From Choristocarpus tenellus KU-1152 (Eukaryota; Phaeophyceae), in NCBI GenBank assembly GCA_964200185.2, contig CAXNAD020000311.1, positions 1 to 22,000 of the forward strand: a DNA stretch of 22,000 bases, read 5' to 3'. This document shows, piece after piece, positions 1 to 12,100 of the stretch (its first letter is position 1; the number at the start of each line of letters is the position of its first letter). Below the pieces are notes generated by a model. It was not told the origin of the DNA. It saw nothing but the letters and a program-made list of their open reading frames with translations, and made no database searches. Both the position numbers and the translations under genes were made by a program.

Positions 1-71
1 TTTACAAAACACAAAAAGTGTGCGGGGAGGGGGTTGGGTTATTTTGGGGATTTAAAAAGTGGTGGATTTTC

Positions 72-94
72 GGGGGGGGGGGGGGGGGGGGGGG
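72..94. repeat. poly-G tract of 23 G
   Basis: An uninterrupted run of 23 guanines follows a single C. Such runs can form G-quadruplexes and are unstable in replication and sequencing, so the true length is uncertain. The 72-codon open frame across it is mostly glycine from this tract and is not treated as a gene. Confidence 0.95.
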
Positions 95-253
95 TGGTTT
101 TGATTTTGTTTGGATTTCTCGTTTGTACCTGGTTATACTACCTGGTATTGTCTGTCCTGCTTTTTTTTTAGTTTGTGTTCTTTTTGTGGTACTGGCATGG
201 GTTCATTTTCCTGAGGCACTGGCCACAGATTGCTGATTGAGGCTGAACTGATA

Positions 254-272
254 TGTGTGTGTGTGTGTGTGT
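254..272. repeat. TG dinucleotide microsatellite
   Basis: About nine TG units lie in non-coding sequence. This is ordinary microsatellite sequence. Confidence 0.9.
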
Positions 273-297
273 TTGGGGTTTTTTTGTTGATCACATT

Positions 298-340
298 AGT
301 ATAGTCTGAACTATACTCTGAGAAATCTCAGATCTATAGT
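298..340. repeat. nested inverted repeats (hairpin cluster)
   Basis: Three overlapping inverted repeats share 43 bp. AGTATAGT (298-305) pairs with ACTATACT (310-317) around a CTGA loop. CTGAG (318-322) pairs with CTCAG (327-331) around AAAT. ACTATA (310-315) pairs with TATAGT (335-340), enclosing the second hairpin. The two larger structures compete for 310-315. No gene context assigns a role. Confidence 0.6.
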
Positions 341-750
341 GGAAAGTGTATTTCAAAGAAGATTATACATGCTACATGCTGATTGGTTGAGAGGTTGCAT
401 CAAGGGATGTCTACGAAAAAATAAAAAGAAGAAAAAGGAAAAGAACCCACAGAAGGTTCTTTCCTCTCTGTTCTTTGAAATAGTAACCAACTAATATAGT
501 TGGCAGTTTTTTCCGTACGTTTTTATGACAGAGCCGTGACTATTCCAATTGTTAGAAGTTTTTGTGGTTTTTTGTTTTGATGTTATTGCCGGCTTAGAGG
601 ATTTTGGTGCTGCTTTGTTAGTGCTTTAAGCAGTAGGGGGTGACCATTGCTGAAAGTGATAAGTTTCATGCTCTAGCGTGTGAGTTGTGCAGGTTGGGTT
701 TTGAATGCTGTGTGACTGGTGTTATGAGGGTCGACATACACACTCCTAGA

Positions 751-768
751 CAGTGCCCTTGGGCACTG
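751..768. repeat. perfect 8-bp inverted repeat
   Basis: CAGTGCCC (751-758) and GGGCACTG (761-768) are perfect inverse complements around a TT spacer. It could form a short hairpin. It lies in the unresolved upstream part of the carrier gene region and has no evident role. Confidence 0.6.
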
Positions 769-2565
769 CATAGTTTTGAAGTACGAGCCTTGGAAGATAA
801 GGTTTGATACCCTCATCCTTGACCTGTTACTGATATTTATGACAAGTGATCCGTTAACTAACTATAGTACTGCATGTTCTTTCTATGAGGTATGTTGTTC
901 CTTAGTCATATTTGCGCCACTCCAGTGACACCGTTTGAACAAGTGATTCTCAGCCCTCCCCCAGCACATTAAGTTATTCCTGGAATAGGCAGTGCACAGC
1001 ACTCACATCGACCCCAAGTATTTACTGTAGGACTACCTCTTTTATGGTATGAAAAATATTTGGTCGTTGAAATATGTCCACAGGTAAAGGGGCATGGGGT
1101 GTGATTTTGTCGTCAGGGTATACATGACTTGTATTCTGATGTTTTGATTTAGTATGTGGGAGGAAGTACATATTAGGGTGTGGGATGGTTGGTCATATCT
1201 GAAAGAGTTTATAGAAGTTCAAAAAATAAAATAAAAACTCATTTTTTGCTGGGTACACACTATTTTGAAATATATGGAGTGAATTGAGATGGAAAGGCAC
1301 GTACTCTGTGGTAGAAGTGACTCTATTCATTTAAATAGTTAAATAGTAGAACTCTGTGAAACGATTTTGCTAGTGCCTGCATGAACTATGTGGGTTTAAA
1401 CACTAACCCTGAGGCTATAGAAATTCTCCCGTTTGGTGTGAAAATAGTTTGTTGGCAACTGACAGTATGGGAATGGCAACTGACAATTTGTCAGGGCACA
1501 GAGGGACTATGTTGGGAAGAATCAAAAGACTTGAAATTTGACTGAACTGTAAGAGGAAATATAGTCATTGTTGCAGTTGTCTCTAAAGTGGGAAACTATA
1601 CCACACATCTCTGGTCGAGACTGATTTCAAAGGACAATATAGAACTGAATCCAAGGCATCAATTATTTTCGGGGTCCTTTGGGATAATCTCTTGGTCTCA
1701 GGAGAATGTCAGAAGATTTTGCTCTTAATAGTAGTACTGGTTGACTCTGTGGCAACCTTTAGTCGCCTATTAGTGGCTCTGGAGCTTTCCTTACTAGGCT
1801 TTGTGTTGTGCTTTTGTATCTGATCTATTCGACACGATTCCGTCAGCCGCCCTCCATGTGTCAATTTGATTGTTGAGATTGATGCACTCTCACACCTTTC
1901 AACCAATAGAGTGGGATAACACTGGGGTCATTTCTAATGGGGATGATGCTATTTCAATTAAATACGGTGTACTTGCCAGCAGGAAGACCTTGCTGTAAAA
2001 CTGTACAGACTGAGATAATAGTCGTATTTTGTTTTAGTCGACTTACGAACGGAGCTAGGGATGAGCTAGGGATGCTCTCATCAATGATGTCAACAGAGCC
2101 TTTGTGTCACCTTCCGATTCTTGATGGTTTGATTAGATGCTCACTGAACACAAAGGTTGTGTTGTGAGAACCACTGCCCAGAACACATTGTGGTTGTTTG
2201 TACAAGAAGTTAAATGAAAAGTGTTCAACTGACATCGCCAATCTGGCACGTTTTTCTGATTTTTCTATTGAAACACTGCACCCACCAAATTGATGATCCC
2301 GTTGTTACGCGGTGTGTGGAATGAAGTCTGCATGTGGTAGGTACATTTCTTGACCTGAGGTTCCCACTCAGTGGTTGTTTCATTCTAATGTCGCTTGCAA
2401 TACCTATATTTTTCATTGTAGCAGCACACATAAGGGACCTGTTGTGACAACATAGGAAGAGACTTTTGCTGGTTGAAGTGTTTTTTTTTTACTTGGGGTC
2501 TTTTGAGGAAATGGAACAAATTTTGTCCGCAAATCGAAGGCTAGAATTGATCACTGTTTATACAG

Positions 2566-2824
2566 GGCTAGAAATATGCCCTGATTGGAAGGTCCTTGCA
2601 AGGTGATTCACGCCCGTATGTCCTGAACTCCCTTTCTTTTATGCCCTCGTCCCTTCCCTCCTCCTACCCTCTCTTCTGCTGAGCAGACCCAGCAGATTAG
2701 GGCCTCGGAAGGCGTAAGTGGGTTCTTCCGAGGGGCATTGCCACGATTGATGGTACACATGCCATCTGTAGCTATCTCTTGGACTACATACGAAAGCGTG
2801 AAGGATTGGTTGTCGGCCTATTGA
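2566..2824 (+). CDS. mitochondrial carrier family protein, C-terminal exons (mitoferrin/Mrs3-4-like)
   Basis: Two exons, 2566-2602 and 2701-2824, are joined by a 98-bp intron with a long pyrimidine tract. The first follows a TATACAG acceptor and ends AG|GTGATT; the second follows ATTAG and completes that codon. The joined end reads WKVLARASEG, then GFFRGALPRL, then MPSVAISWTTYESVKDW, and stops at TGA. EGxxGFFRG followed by MPSxAISWxxYExxK is the end of the third SLC25 repeat, with transmembrane helix 6. The AISW-YE form is typical of mitoferrins and yeast Mrs3/Mrs4, which import iron across the mitochondrial inner membrane. The substrate cannot be settled without the first two repeats. The family assignment is firm from motifs, the subfamily is inferred, and the 37-bp exon is less certain than the terminal one. 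Confidence 0.75.
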
Positions 2825-4739
2825 TGTAACAGTGTTGAGTGCACACAGCCTGATTGATATCCTTTTGCCTTGCCACGAACACTTCCTGGTTGTCTGTGAT
2901 AGTGTCCAGTAGTGTCCAGTAAGGTGATCGATTTGAAAGAACGATTGCCAAGCAGAGGAGGTAGCAAAGAGACTTGCTTCTTGTTTTGTTTCCTGTCTTG
3001 TGTGTGTTGATTTGATGGGGCGAGTGGATGGCAGGTACTTGATGGGGATGCTAGCAAGCCTGTGTGGGGGAGTGAGGTGGACTTGTGTTGTCTTAATACT
3101 GGCCTCCAATCGAGGATCACAGGACAGGACTGAGAGAAAGCTTGGCTTAATATCTGGATACAAGGGTTTGTGGGAGGACCTCTAATGACTTCCAGCACAA
3201 CTTTAGTCAGAACCGTGTGGATGCTGCTTAGGGTTAGGGTTGGCAATTGTACCCCATGAGAGAAGGCTCAAGGCACTAATTTAGCCATGTGGTGGTCAAG
3301 GAGCTGGTAGTATATAGTATACATTCTTTGGTTGTGAGTGGGCTTGGGCAGGGATGCTCATCATTGGTGGGTAGCACATGTGGGCTTGCTCGTGAGGATC
3401 TGGTTTCTGTTCAAGATTTTGTTCTTGTTTTAATTTTTTATGTTGCAACCTTGCTCTTCCTTCATTCTCCAACAAAGGGCATGTAGTAGTATTACATCAC
3501 ATAAATCGTTTAATTCACTCATACCAAACTTGTGTTGATATCTGACTCAAGCTTTTTTGTGTGGTAATGTTGTTCTTACTAGTTGTGAATGTATGCACAG
3601 TAAAAAGATAGGAACAAACCGCGCTTGAGTTTGTTCTAGGAATAGTGCACTCAATGAACGTTTCCCTGATATTCCCATCCCCCGTTCTAGATCAGAGGGA
3701 GGGAGAGTGAAGGTAGAGTACAATACTCAAGCTCAAGGGGAGTAATTTTACACTACAAAAGTGATGTTAAGCTGCGTCTGTTGTCCATGTCTTCTCCACC
3801 GCCTTAGGGAGGTGTAGGAACAGTGGTGTAGGCTCATGAATTTCTTGCATATATCATCCCAGTTAGTTAGTAGGGGCCCTAGAATGTCCACATATCATTT
3901 TGTGTCTCACTTCTATGTAAAACAGTTGACAAAGGATGTAGATTGTCCTAGCCAACCAATCAATTGACCCAGATGTGTATTTACCAACCGGACCACTGTC
4001 GTAAGCAACTCAGTTAGCACAACAAAGGTGGGGAATGGTAGGGAAATATTTTTTAAAAAATACGTCGAGGAGTACCACCATTAGGCCTTACGCCCTCATC
4101 AGGAAGTCATTCTTGTGGTGACGTGAGTGGGATGTTGTCAAATCAATGATGCAGGTCCCTCCTTATCTGTATGCCAAATATTGGCACAAAAAACAGGGAT
4201 ATGTTCGTTAATGGATTTTTCTTTTCTCTTTCTTTAGAGAGTCAAAAGTAACCGAGTGTGTACGGAATTCCGGAGTTTTTTACAAAACGTTACAGGAAAT
4301 TTTGTGAATTCTGTCAACAATTTTCAAACAGTAGAGGGATCAGCTGTATCAAGTCAAACTTAGAAAGTCATACATGGAAATACGGTTAAATTGCGGAAGA
4401 TTGAAAAACTGGCTTTAAAAATAAAACGGGGAAAAGCTGGGTAGCTTACTTTGGCTCGCTACAGGGACACTCCAATTGACCAACTGCCTAAGACCCTAGA
4501 CTAATGAAACCCCCAAAGCCCTGAAATAATGTTGAAGTGATCTGAGAAAATAAGTTTGGTACTCAATCACAGTGAAGATTGATCCACATGGCACTCTCAG
4601 GTTGTCAACATGCGCCCAGCATGCCTCAGTCTCATCTCTCACTTCCTCTCTGAACATCATCTCTGGTGGTTCTCATCACCCCCCATCACACAGAACCAGG
4701 CCCCTTAACAGTATATGTATATGTCAAACATACATGTAC
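2825..4739. other. intergenic, no gene recognised
   Basis: This follows the carrier stop codon. It holds a two-unit telomere-like array (3228-3241), a duplicated AGTGTCCAGT at 2901-2921 and an AT palindrome TATTTTTTAAAAAATA (4047-4062). No coding stretch with family motifs was seen on either strand. Confidence 0.5.
3228..3241 (+). repeat. telomere-like TTAGGG array
   Basis: Two TTAGGG units plus TT. It is one of several short telomere-type arrays in the window. Confidence 0.8.
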
Positions 4740-4945
4740 TATAACTTTTGAAGGTGTTAATGAAATTCATTTCTCAAAGAAGATTTGGAATCCTTGATGT
4801 ATTTCTAGTAAGGGTCAGCTCTTTTTATTACTATTACTCATCCATCACAATTTTACCAGTTACAGAAAAAGCCTCCATGTCTACCTTTGGCGTCTTTTCA
4901 AGCTCACCAGACAACTGCCTCTTCCTTACCCCCGTCCTTGATACT
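4740..4945 (-). mobile_element. solo end fragment of the mariner family at 20555-22000
   Basis: About 205 bp closely match 20589-20795 in the same orientation; shared blocks include GAAATTCATTTCT, the AAGATTTGGAA region, GGGTCAGCTCTTTTTATTA and GAAAAAGCCTCCATGTCTAC. In the fuller copy this stretch lies between the terminal repeat and the 3' end of the transposase. The first 35 bp or so, including the terminal repeat, are missing here, and similarity stops near 4945, so this is a broken remnant. The plus-strand open frame across both copies is a by-product of the repeat. Confidence 0.8.
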
Positions 4946-5893
4946 GAACCAAACTGTAAATCTTGGTTTCATCAGCCCAGCCTATCCAGGCCCAATCCTG
5001 CTCCTCTCCTCTCTACCAACGAATAACTGACTGGGGTTTTGACCATAAACTCTGACCTGAACTGTTTTTGATGACGTATCAAACAGAATAGACAACCATC
5101 ATCAATCAATGCCTTCTGAGAAGTTGGATACAGGTGAAAGAAGGAACAGCCCTAACACATTGTCTATGCACAAATATAGCATTATCATGACTCTTTACAT
5201 CTCCCCCCATCTGACTGATTCATTCCGATTTTCTGTTCCCTGCCATTGAAAACTCCAACAGAGGATGTAGGATGACAAGCATGTTTATTCACAACTGTCA
5301 GGTATCAGAACCACTGGGCACTGTCAGCAGTGAAGGCATCCCAGCAGACATGATGTCTTTGCATGTAGAAACAAAGACAGGTAAGACAGTTAAGCTGGAT
5401 CACCAATACGTCTTTCAACAATGTAGTTTATGTGACACAAAACAATCAGGCTTCCGGCTCAATTATACTGAATGACTGAGGAGTGAGTGCACCTGATACA
5501 GAAAGCATCAAGAAATATTTCATCTTGTGTCAAGAGGAAACCAAGAGTCCTTCAGGGAGACACACACTCACAAAGCAAGTGGCATTGGCAACTGCTCAAG
5601 TTCAATGTTTGGCACAGTCAATCAATATTCCTCATTTCTCCAATCTTGACACACCATCAAACCTACGTACTGTACGAAGTACTCCTTAAGTGGGGAAGTC
5701 CTATTGTTAATGTCGTGAGCACTCACACTCATTAAGCTAATGTTTACACACCGGTCCTTCCTCTCCCTCACTAACCCTCAAAGTATTTTCTCTTTGAAAA
5801 AAGTTCAATGCGGACTCCATTCTTAAACAGCAATCTAAAAGTCAAGTAGTGCCTCCCCCCACCCCCCAAACTTCTTAGCTCTGCAGGTGGTTA
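4946..5893. other. intergenic, no gene recognised
   Basis: This lies between the transposon remnant and the 3' end of the minus-strand deubiquitinase gene. Short plus-strand open frames at 5272-5475 and 5483-5735 show no domain, splice context or codon signal that I can support. Confidence 0.45.
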
Positions 5894-6130
5894 CTACAGC
5901 CTGCGTGCAGAAATACTTGCACTCCCCAGGCCCTCTGATTCTATTGTTGCTCCATCTGCTAGGTGCTGGGGAAGGAGCGCTCGCCCACCAGGCCCAACTA
6001 GCTCAAGTGGCGCCCCAAGGGGCTTGCCATCCATTGCAGAGACCTCTTTTGCCGCAAGGTCTAGCAAGGTCATGGCAGAGTCCGATTTTCTGAAACGTCG
6101 AACAACGCGCTTACCACCTTCCAGTCGCAG
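5894..6130 (-). CDS. exon 10 of the ataxin-3-like gene (UBX domain)
   Basis: This exon follows CAACTCAG and encodes 78 residues plus TAG. It reads LRLEGGKRVVRRF, then a helix AMTLLDLAAKEV, then PLELVGPGGRALL and TIESEGLGSASISAR. This is the strand-helix-strand order of UBX, a ubiquitin-like fold that binds the N domain of p97/Cdc48. The loop that usually carries Phe-Pro-Arg here reads GPGGR: Arg is kept, Phe is lost and Pro is shifted, so p97 binding may be altered. Confidence 0.8.
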   Translation of the reverse strand: MRLEGGKRVVRRFRKSDSAMTLLDLAAKEVSAMDGKPLGAPLELVGPGGRALLPQHLADGATIESEGLGSASISARRL

Positions 6131-9100
6131 CTGAGTTGTAGGCAGGGGGTACGCAGAGAGGAGTGTTGAATAAGAACTCTTAATCCTACAAGTTTTGTTA
6201 GACAAGTTCAGGAGTCGCAAAGTTCTTGGATGTGCAAAGTCCAAGTAGACACAACGCACTTGTAAGGACTGCGACTCTCTCAGGCTCTTCTTGTTTACTT
6301 GTTCTAATGTGGACTTCATAAACCGACGGACTGGTTCCTTTGTGCATCAGAAAATCTGTTAATTCACGACCCTAGGAATGGAGGAAACTTCGCTCTCTCC
6401 AAAACCATGCCAATTTTTTGGTGTTTTTGTATTTTTTTCTCCTTCTTGACGGCAGCAAGGTGAGGATAAATACAATACAAAACATGTAATGTATCACCTG
6501 TGTCACATAGCAATCTAGTGCAATATCCTCTATCATCCAAAATCCACTACCACCTCTCCCACATGTACAGGACAACAACAATTTTGATGCAGGTGACATG
6601 GGTGCAAAGTCTGATTGTGCACCTGTATTTGCCAAGCAATGAAAACTGTTACAATACATTAACTGCAAATAACAAGTCTTTTACAGTGGCGCAGGTACAA
6701 CAATATGGTCGACAAGCATCTGCTATGTGGTTCTGCCATCTATTTGACTCTTGTCTTGTACAACTGCCCCCTCCCCTGAATCTGGTAGATTACATCAATG
6801 CCTATACAATCAAAGGAATGTTCTTAATCCATGAACTGAACAACTGTAGGTTGACGGAGGTATATATATTTAGTATATACATAATGGGGTATCACCCTCA
6901 CTATCAGTACGTTCTACTCAATTTGATTTTTCAAAATCTTAACGTAGGGACTCAGAAGTGCATATCAAAAAAAGAAGACTACTCATCTGCTTCTAAGAGG
7001 TGTTTGATGCCAACCCCAAAAAAATGAACCGGTACAGATTTCTTCCCACACCGCTACAATGATAAAGAAAATAGGAGTAACTCTTCCCAGTGGTTGAGGA
7101 AAGTCATTTTATGTATTAATAGAGAAAAGGGTATGCATGGGAGTAAACATTGAAGTCAAACATTTTCTTTTCTTGATCAACCTACCCCCCCCTCTACCCT
7201 TATCTGCACCTGGACCCTGACCACGCCTGACCCAGGAGGTGGTTCATCAGGTACAGGTTTTGGCTCATATCCCACCTTCTTTGGTGCTCCTCCACCTGAC
7301 CCACCTCCTAGAGTCAACGTCACATGCAACATGACGAAAGAACACTTATTGAAAGGAAATATATGTCAACAGACACCTTGCAGATGATGTAGGCAGTGAG
7401 GCAACGACAGAACACAAACAAAATATCCGAAAATTTCCTCAAGCCGACATGCTATTGCTTCAACAAAATAAAAAATACATATATTGTATCAGATCAAGAT
7501 CAAGTCCGGAACAGTCCAGTGAGCAAAACAACTGAACCGCACAGTTTACACTAATGAGCAAAAGACATGTCATGCAGTGGTGCATCAGCCAACATAAATA
7601 GTAGGGTAACACTAGAGGTCAAGGGAGGATTGGTCTCCAGAAACAAGCAGCCAACAACCTAAAAATGAAAGGGTGCTTCAAGAACAGTGTGGTCCTGAGT
7701 AATGAAAGGGTGCTGAACCATTCTAAATAACAAATAAACCTTGATTAAAACTATAACAAACCACTGCATACAATCCAGAGCACATAAACTTTACCTATGG
7801 AAATATATTTACCATACTATTAACCATAGTGTACCTCTCTTTCCTCTAAAATTATTATACTAGCCTCATCTACTCTCCTCACTTTAAGCCCTGGCCCCAC
7901 TCTAGTTTGCATCCTATCTAGACCCTTTCCTTCTCTTGCCTTGTCCATCTCCATCCTTGTCTGCCAAGGACATAGCAATAGCCCTCATGATGTCATCTTC
8001 TTCGCTCATCTGTTCCCCCCCTTCTCCCCTCCTTTCCCCTACGCTTGTGCTCAGCGCTAGTGCCAATTGCTCATCCTCTGTTAGTCCATCCCATGGTCTT
8101 TGACCCCACCCACTTCCTCCACCTCCATCAAGACGTTGCCCAGGGCCTGAATTCAGCCACACATCTGTAGCTGCTGTTGCGGGCTTTGAAGTTGTGCCTG
8201 ACAGCATCAATTTTATTGGGGGGAATGAAGTATTAAGTACTAAGCACAAGATTTAGTCTGAGTTGAGGAATTGTGCTTTATAGGACTGAAAAATTTTAGT
8301 AATACATTAAACAGTTGCTTCAGAGTATGATAACAGTACACACTGTTTATAGACATAAAACAAGACAAAAAATGAAATAGGCGTTGATGGGAATGAGGGT
8401 CATCAATTGCCAAAGTGGGCTAGTTCTTATTGGGTCATCTTGGGCATTTTTCCTTGATTATCATTTCCATCAATAGCAAAAAAAAAAAACTCCAAGCAAG
8501 ACCTGGACATCTGTTGGCTGATTCTGAAGCATGTGTCACTGCTACTAGTGAATGCACACAGACATACCCACTCATGCCAACCTCAGTCTCAGGAAATAAT
8601 GCTTGCCTAAGGTTTTCCTCTGAGTGACTCAACTCCCAATTTTCCAACAACTATGGACTTCACTATTAGAGACTCCCCATACAGCCTACACAACTTGTGC
8701 TACAATAAGCCACAAGGGGGATCAAGGTGTGCTTTGCCATGTTGGAGGTTTTGAGAGTCACTCTACAAGAGTTCATAGCTAATCCTCTGCTGTCATTGTA
8801 GGTAGGTGCTTACTGCTATCCTGTGCAAATGCAGTTTTTGCCAGGTCAAGACACCTTTCCGTTGAAGGTCACGACCAGGAAAAAGTGGCAAGAACATCGA
8901 AAAACCTCCAATGTGAACTACAGGAAATTCGACTCATCCTACTGTATAGCCTATTTAGAGTACGGTTTAGCCATGGCGAAAAATATTCATAGTAAACAAT
9001 TATGCTCCAACTGTAGGTGACACCGAAGAGGATTAAAAAAATTCCCAGTCTATTACTACATAATACTGAGTACTCCAGTAGTTGATAAGTCATGTGGCAG

Positions 9101-12100
9101 AGAATGGGAAGAGTTGCATTAGTAAGATATAGCATTCACCAAAGTTCATACAAAAAAAGAGGTCCAAAGGCCCACTCCTACCAATAAAATTATAAAAAAT
9201 AACAAAAAAAGAAGAAATACTAAGAAATCCCAAACAGGTGCTGACCATGAACTAGACTGTTGTTACTGCGGCAGCATTTCTTGAAAAGAATCAAGTAGAT
9301 GCAGGGTTAGGGTTAGAGTTGAGAAGATTCTTCTAATGAATAGTGTCAAGGCCTGCAGGTCTTCACTCCACTCTATTATTAACAGGTCACGTAACAGTTG
9401 TTGCAAGAAACACTCAAGAACTATGATACACCAAAAACATTGACAGCAAAGCCTAACAAATATCATATACACTCCACAGAAGTTTCTGTGAGACAACTGG
9501 TATTAATATGATACCAACAGTAAAATCCTTCATTTAAGGCATGAACATGATCACAGAAGGACCCTATACACAGTAGTACAAACCAGACCATGTTACCACT
9601 AACATACAAAAGCATGCAAGCACTACTAGTCAGGGATACACACCTCTTGCCACTGCCATAAGCTCCTCCACTCTGTACCAGCTATCCCTTGCACCTTGCC
9701 CTGGGTTCTCCCGAGCCATGGGCAGTTCCCCCCCTCGCACCACAAAAACTGAATAACCATCACTGCGCAGCTGGTCGAGAGCTACTTCCAAGTGAAATGT
9801 TGAGATGCGATCTGTACAAACAAATACCATGGACATGTACATACACATCAAGCGCAAACAGAAAAGGATATCAAGCACAGGCACAAAGTCAACCACAACG
9901 TCAACCACAAATTCAACCACAACATCAACCATAACGCCATGCACCAAAGGAAAAGGGCAGAAATATTTGTAGGTGGTAGTGGAAAGTTCCATTTTGGTCT
10001 GCATTCCGACAAAAAAGCTGCCCTGCCAGAAGTCCTCCCAGTGGAACTTGCACTGTTGAAAAAAATTCTTCTTGGTTACTGTAAGTGAGTTCACGCATGG
10101 TGGGAGGCGGGGGGGATTGCATCCTGAACCCAAGATACAAGGCCCATGACCCTGCTTCAGTAACAGTAGCTGCTAGTTACTGCTTGTTTCAACATCATAA
10201 CAATTCCTCCTCACTAACCCTCTGCCACAGGGGGATGATTCTTGCCACCAACTCTTACCGGGGAAACCGAGTGTGCTGTTAAGGTTCCAGTAGGTGCCCC
10301 CAATAGATCTGATCGCAAACCAATGTGACTGTTTGTTACATAAAAATCCACCCTCCCGGTGGTAGCTATCTTGTTGCGGACAACAAACGGATTTGGTATT
10401 TGGTGTACAAATTGGGGGAATTGGGCATGTTTTAGTACAGAGTTAGTGGCCAAGGCAGAAGAATTCCAGCTATAACAAAGCACCTTGACATTGCATTGGT
10501 ACTGTGCGGTGATACAAAGCATCACCAATACAATATTAATGTAATGAATTCAAGGGGGCAATGCAAGTGAGGATAGATTCTTCCCCATGTTTGCTCCAGT
10601 TGATGGGTAGGTGGATGATCAAACCGAACGACAGACATGGACATGGACCAGCTACATTCAATACTCATAAGCCAATGATCACCCACCCAAGCCCAGGAAA
10701 GGTGGTTGAAGTTATCAAAGCAAGAAATAAGAACCCAAGTATTGAACAAATCTCAATTATTCTCATCGACTAAAAAAATGTCATTTGCATGCATCAACAC
10801 AAACACATAAAGGTATTGCACATCCAACCCCAATCAAACCATCAAAGATATTTCAGAATTTACAATCACCCTCCAAACAAGTACCACAGCTGTAAAAAAT
10901 ACGTTGGAACAAGTGATCAAATGTAACACTGTAACATAAGAACAAATTTTCGAGACCCCAAATGTCTATCAGGGGTGTGCACCTGCACAACATGCACAGG
11001 TTTTTCAGTAGAGAACAAGGAACTGTTGGTTGCCAAGTTTCAAAATGGATTGCATGGCAAAGTAGTCAAGACTACTAGCTGGAAAAGAAGGCAACTCAAT
11101 CCACCAGGTCACTGGCCATTCAAACGTCTACCCGACTCACCCTGTAGTGCTGAGCTTGCCACGAACGCTCTCACTGTCTGCTGATACAAGATAAAGGCCA
11201 TGGGATCGTTTAATGGCCTCACTCAGGACCTAGCTCAGGCAAGAAGTTGGAGTTTGAAGAAGGTTTAAATCCAAAAAATAAGTGAGGTGACGGAAGCCAG
11301 GGAGTGGAGGGCGAGGGTTGGCGGTTCTGAAGTTCAGGCTTCATTCACCAGGAGAAAGGGCAGGGGTTTAAGTAAGTGACAGGCACTGAACCTACACCAA
11401 TGGGTCTCATATGAAACTTACAGCCGCAACCAGGGCTGGAAATGCCGTGATGTCGCTCACCTGGATGGAAAAGTTGCCAGTTTCGTCAACGTTTCCCGAG
11501 TCCTCCGCCAGAAACCTGTGTGCAACGCAGAGATTACTCGGCATGGCTACTGCGGGTGATCCACTCCACGACTGAGGTATTACCTATAGACTCGATGTAC
11601 ATGGACTTCATGAAATCTACTTCGAAGAACGTTGCTGTGGGCGACAGCTTCTTCGCAAACTCCTACACTCCGAGACAGAGATGTAATAGGTTCCACTGGG
11701 TATCCTTGGAAGCCCTTGGAAGCCCTTAGCGATTCTTTAAAATTTACACATGATACTGCGTGAAAGTGGATATTAGGCACTGCCAGATCCATCTCTTCAC
11801 ATTCCAAGTCCCCACTCCTTAAGAACATCAATACCTGAGGGCGTCTGGTGTATTATCCCCTGCCTCCAGCATATACTTACGCTCCTTGGCATTTAGATCT
11901 TGTGCAATATCCGCCAGATCAGGTGCAGAGAAAAGGCAATCCTGTAAGAGGTTATTGAGACAATGTTGTCCGCACAGGCTAGAGACTTGTTTCTGTCGAA
12001 GTTCACGTTGTGTGCCACAGCAGTTTCATAGAAGATCGATGCACAGAAATAACATAGAGGGCGAGAAACAATGGGTCAGATCTCTCTGACTGACGACGTC

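Larger units (their letters stand above)
1..2565. other. unresolved region upstream of the carrier exons
   Basis: The missing 5' exons of the plus-strand carrier gene should lie here or left of the window, since the two exons found encode only the last 50 or so residues of a protein normally near 300. No stretch matched the PxDxxK signature of the other carrier repeats. Weak exon-like pieces are 849-890 (ends in FYE at a good GTATGT donor), about 1800-1857 (an IPSAALH-like stretch before GTGTCA) and 2030-2158 (open, after a TTTTGTTTTAG acceptor). None is convincing. Confidence 0.4.

Noticed and set aside
2639-3246. Two overlapping minus-strand open frames (174 and 142 codons)
   Set aside because: They lie partly antisense to the carrier's terminal exon, show no domain, and part of their composition comes from the pyrimidine tract of the carrier intron.
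4748-5026. Plus-strand open frame similar to one at 20597-20833
   Set aside because: The similarity comes from shared non-coding transposon sequence. The element's genes are on the other strand.
6500-7027. 175-codon plus-strand open frame
   Set aside because: It is antisense within intron 9 of the deubiquitinase gene, with no recognisable domain, odd composition and no splice context. It is probably chance.
9689-9934. Plus-strand frame ending in QPQ repeats, suggestive of a polyglutamine-type tract
   Set aside because: It is antisense to exon 7 and an intron minisatellite. The deubiquitinase itself shows no polyQ.
11580-11640. A possible extra exon ending VHVHRVYR before GTAATA
   Set aside because: Exon 2 extended to 11835 supplies the same region with the correct length and phase, so this piece is not needed.
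11985-12050. A minus-strand frame reading SIFYE just before the catalytic Cys exon, resembling the human start ESIFHE
   Set aside because: It has no in-frame ATG and would need a frameshift or a 26-bp intron. The exon at 12207-12248 (ATG to IYHE, GTTTGT donor) fits phase and alignment exactly.
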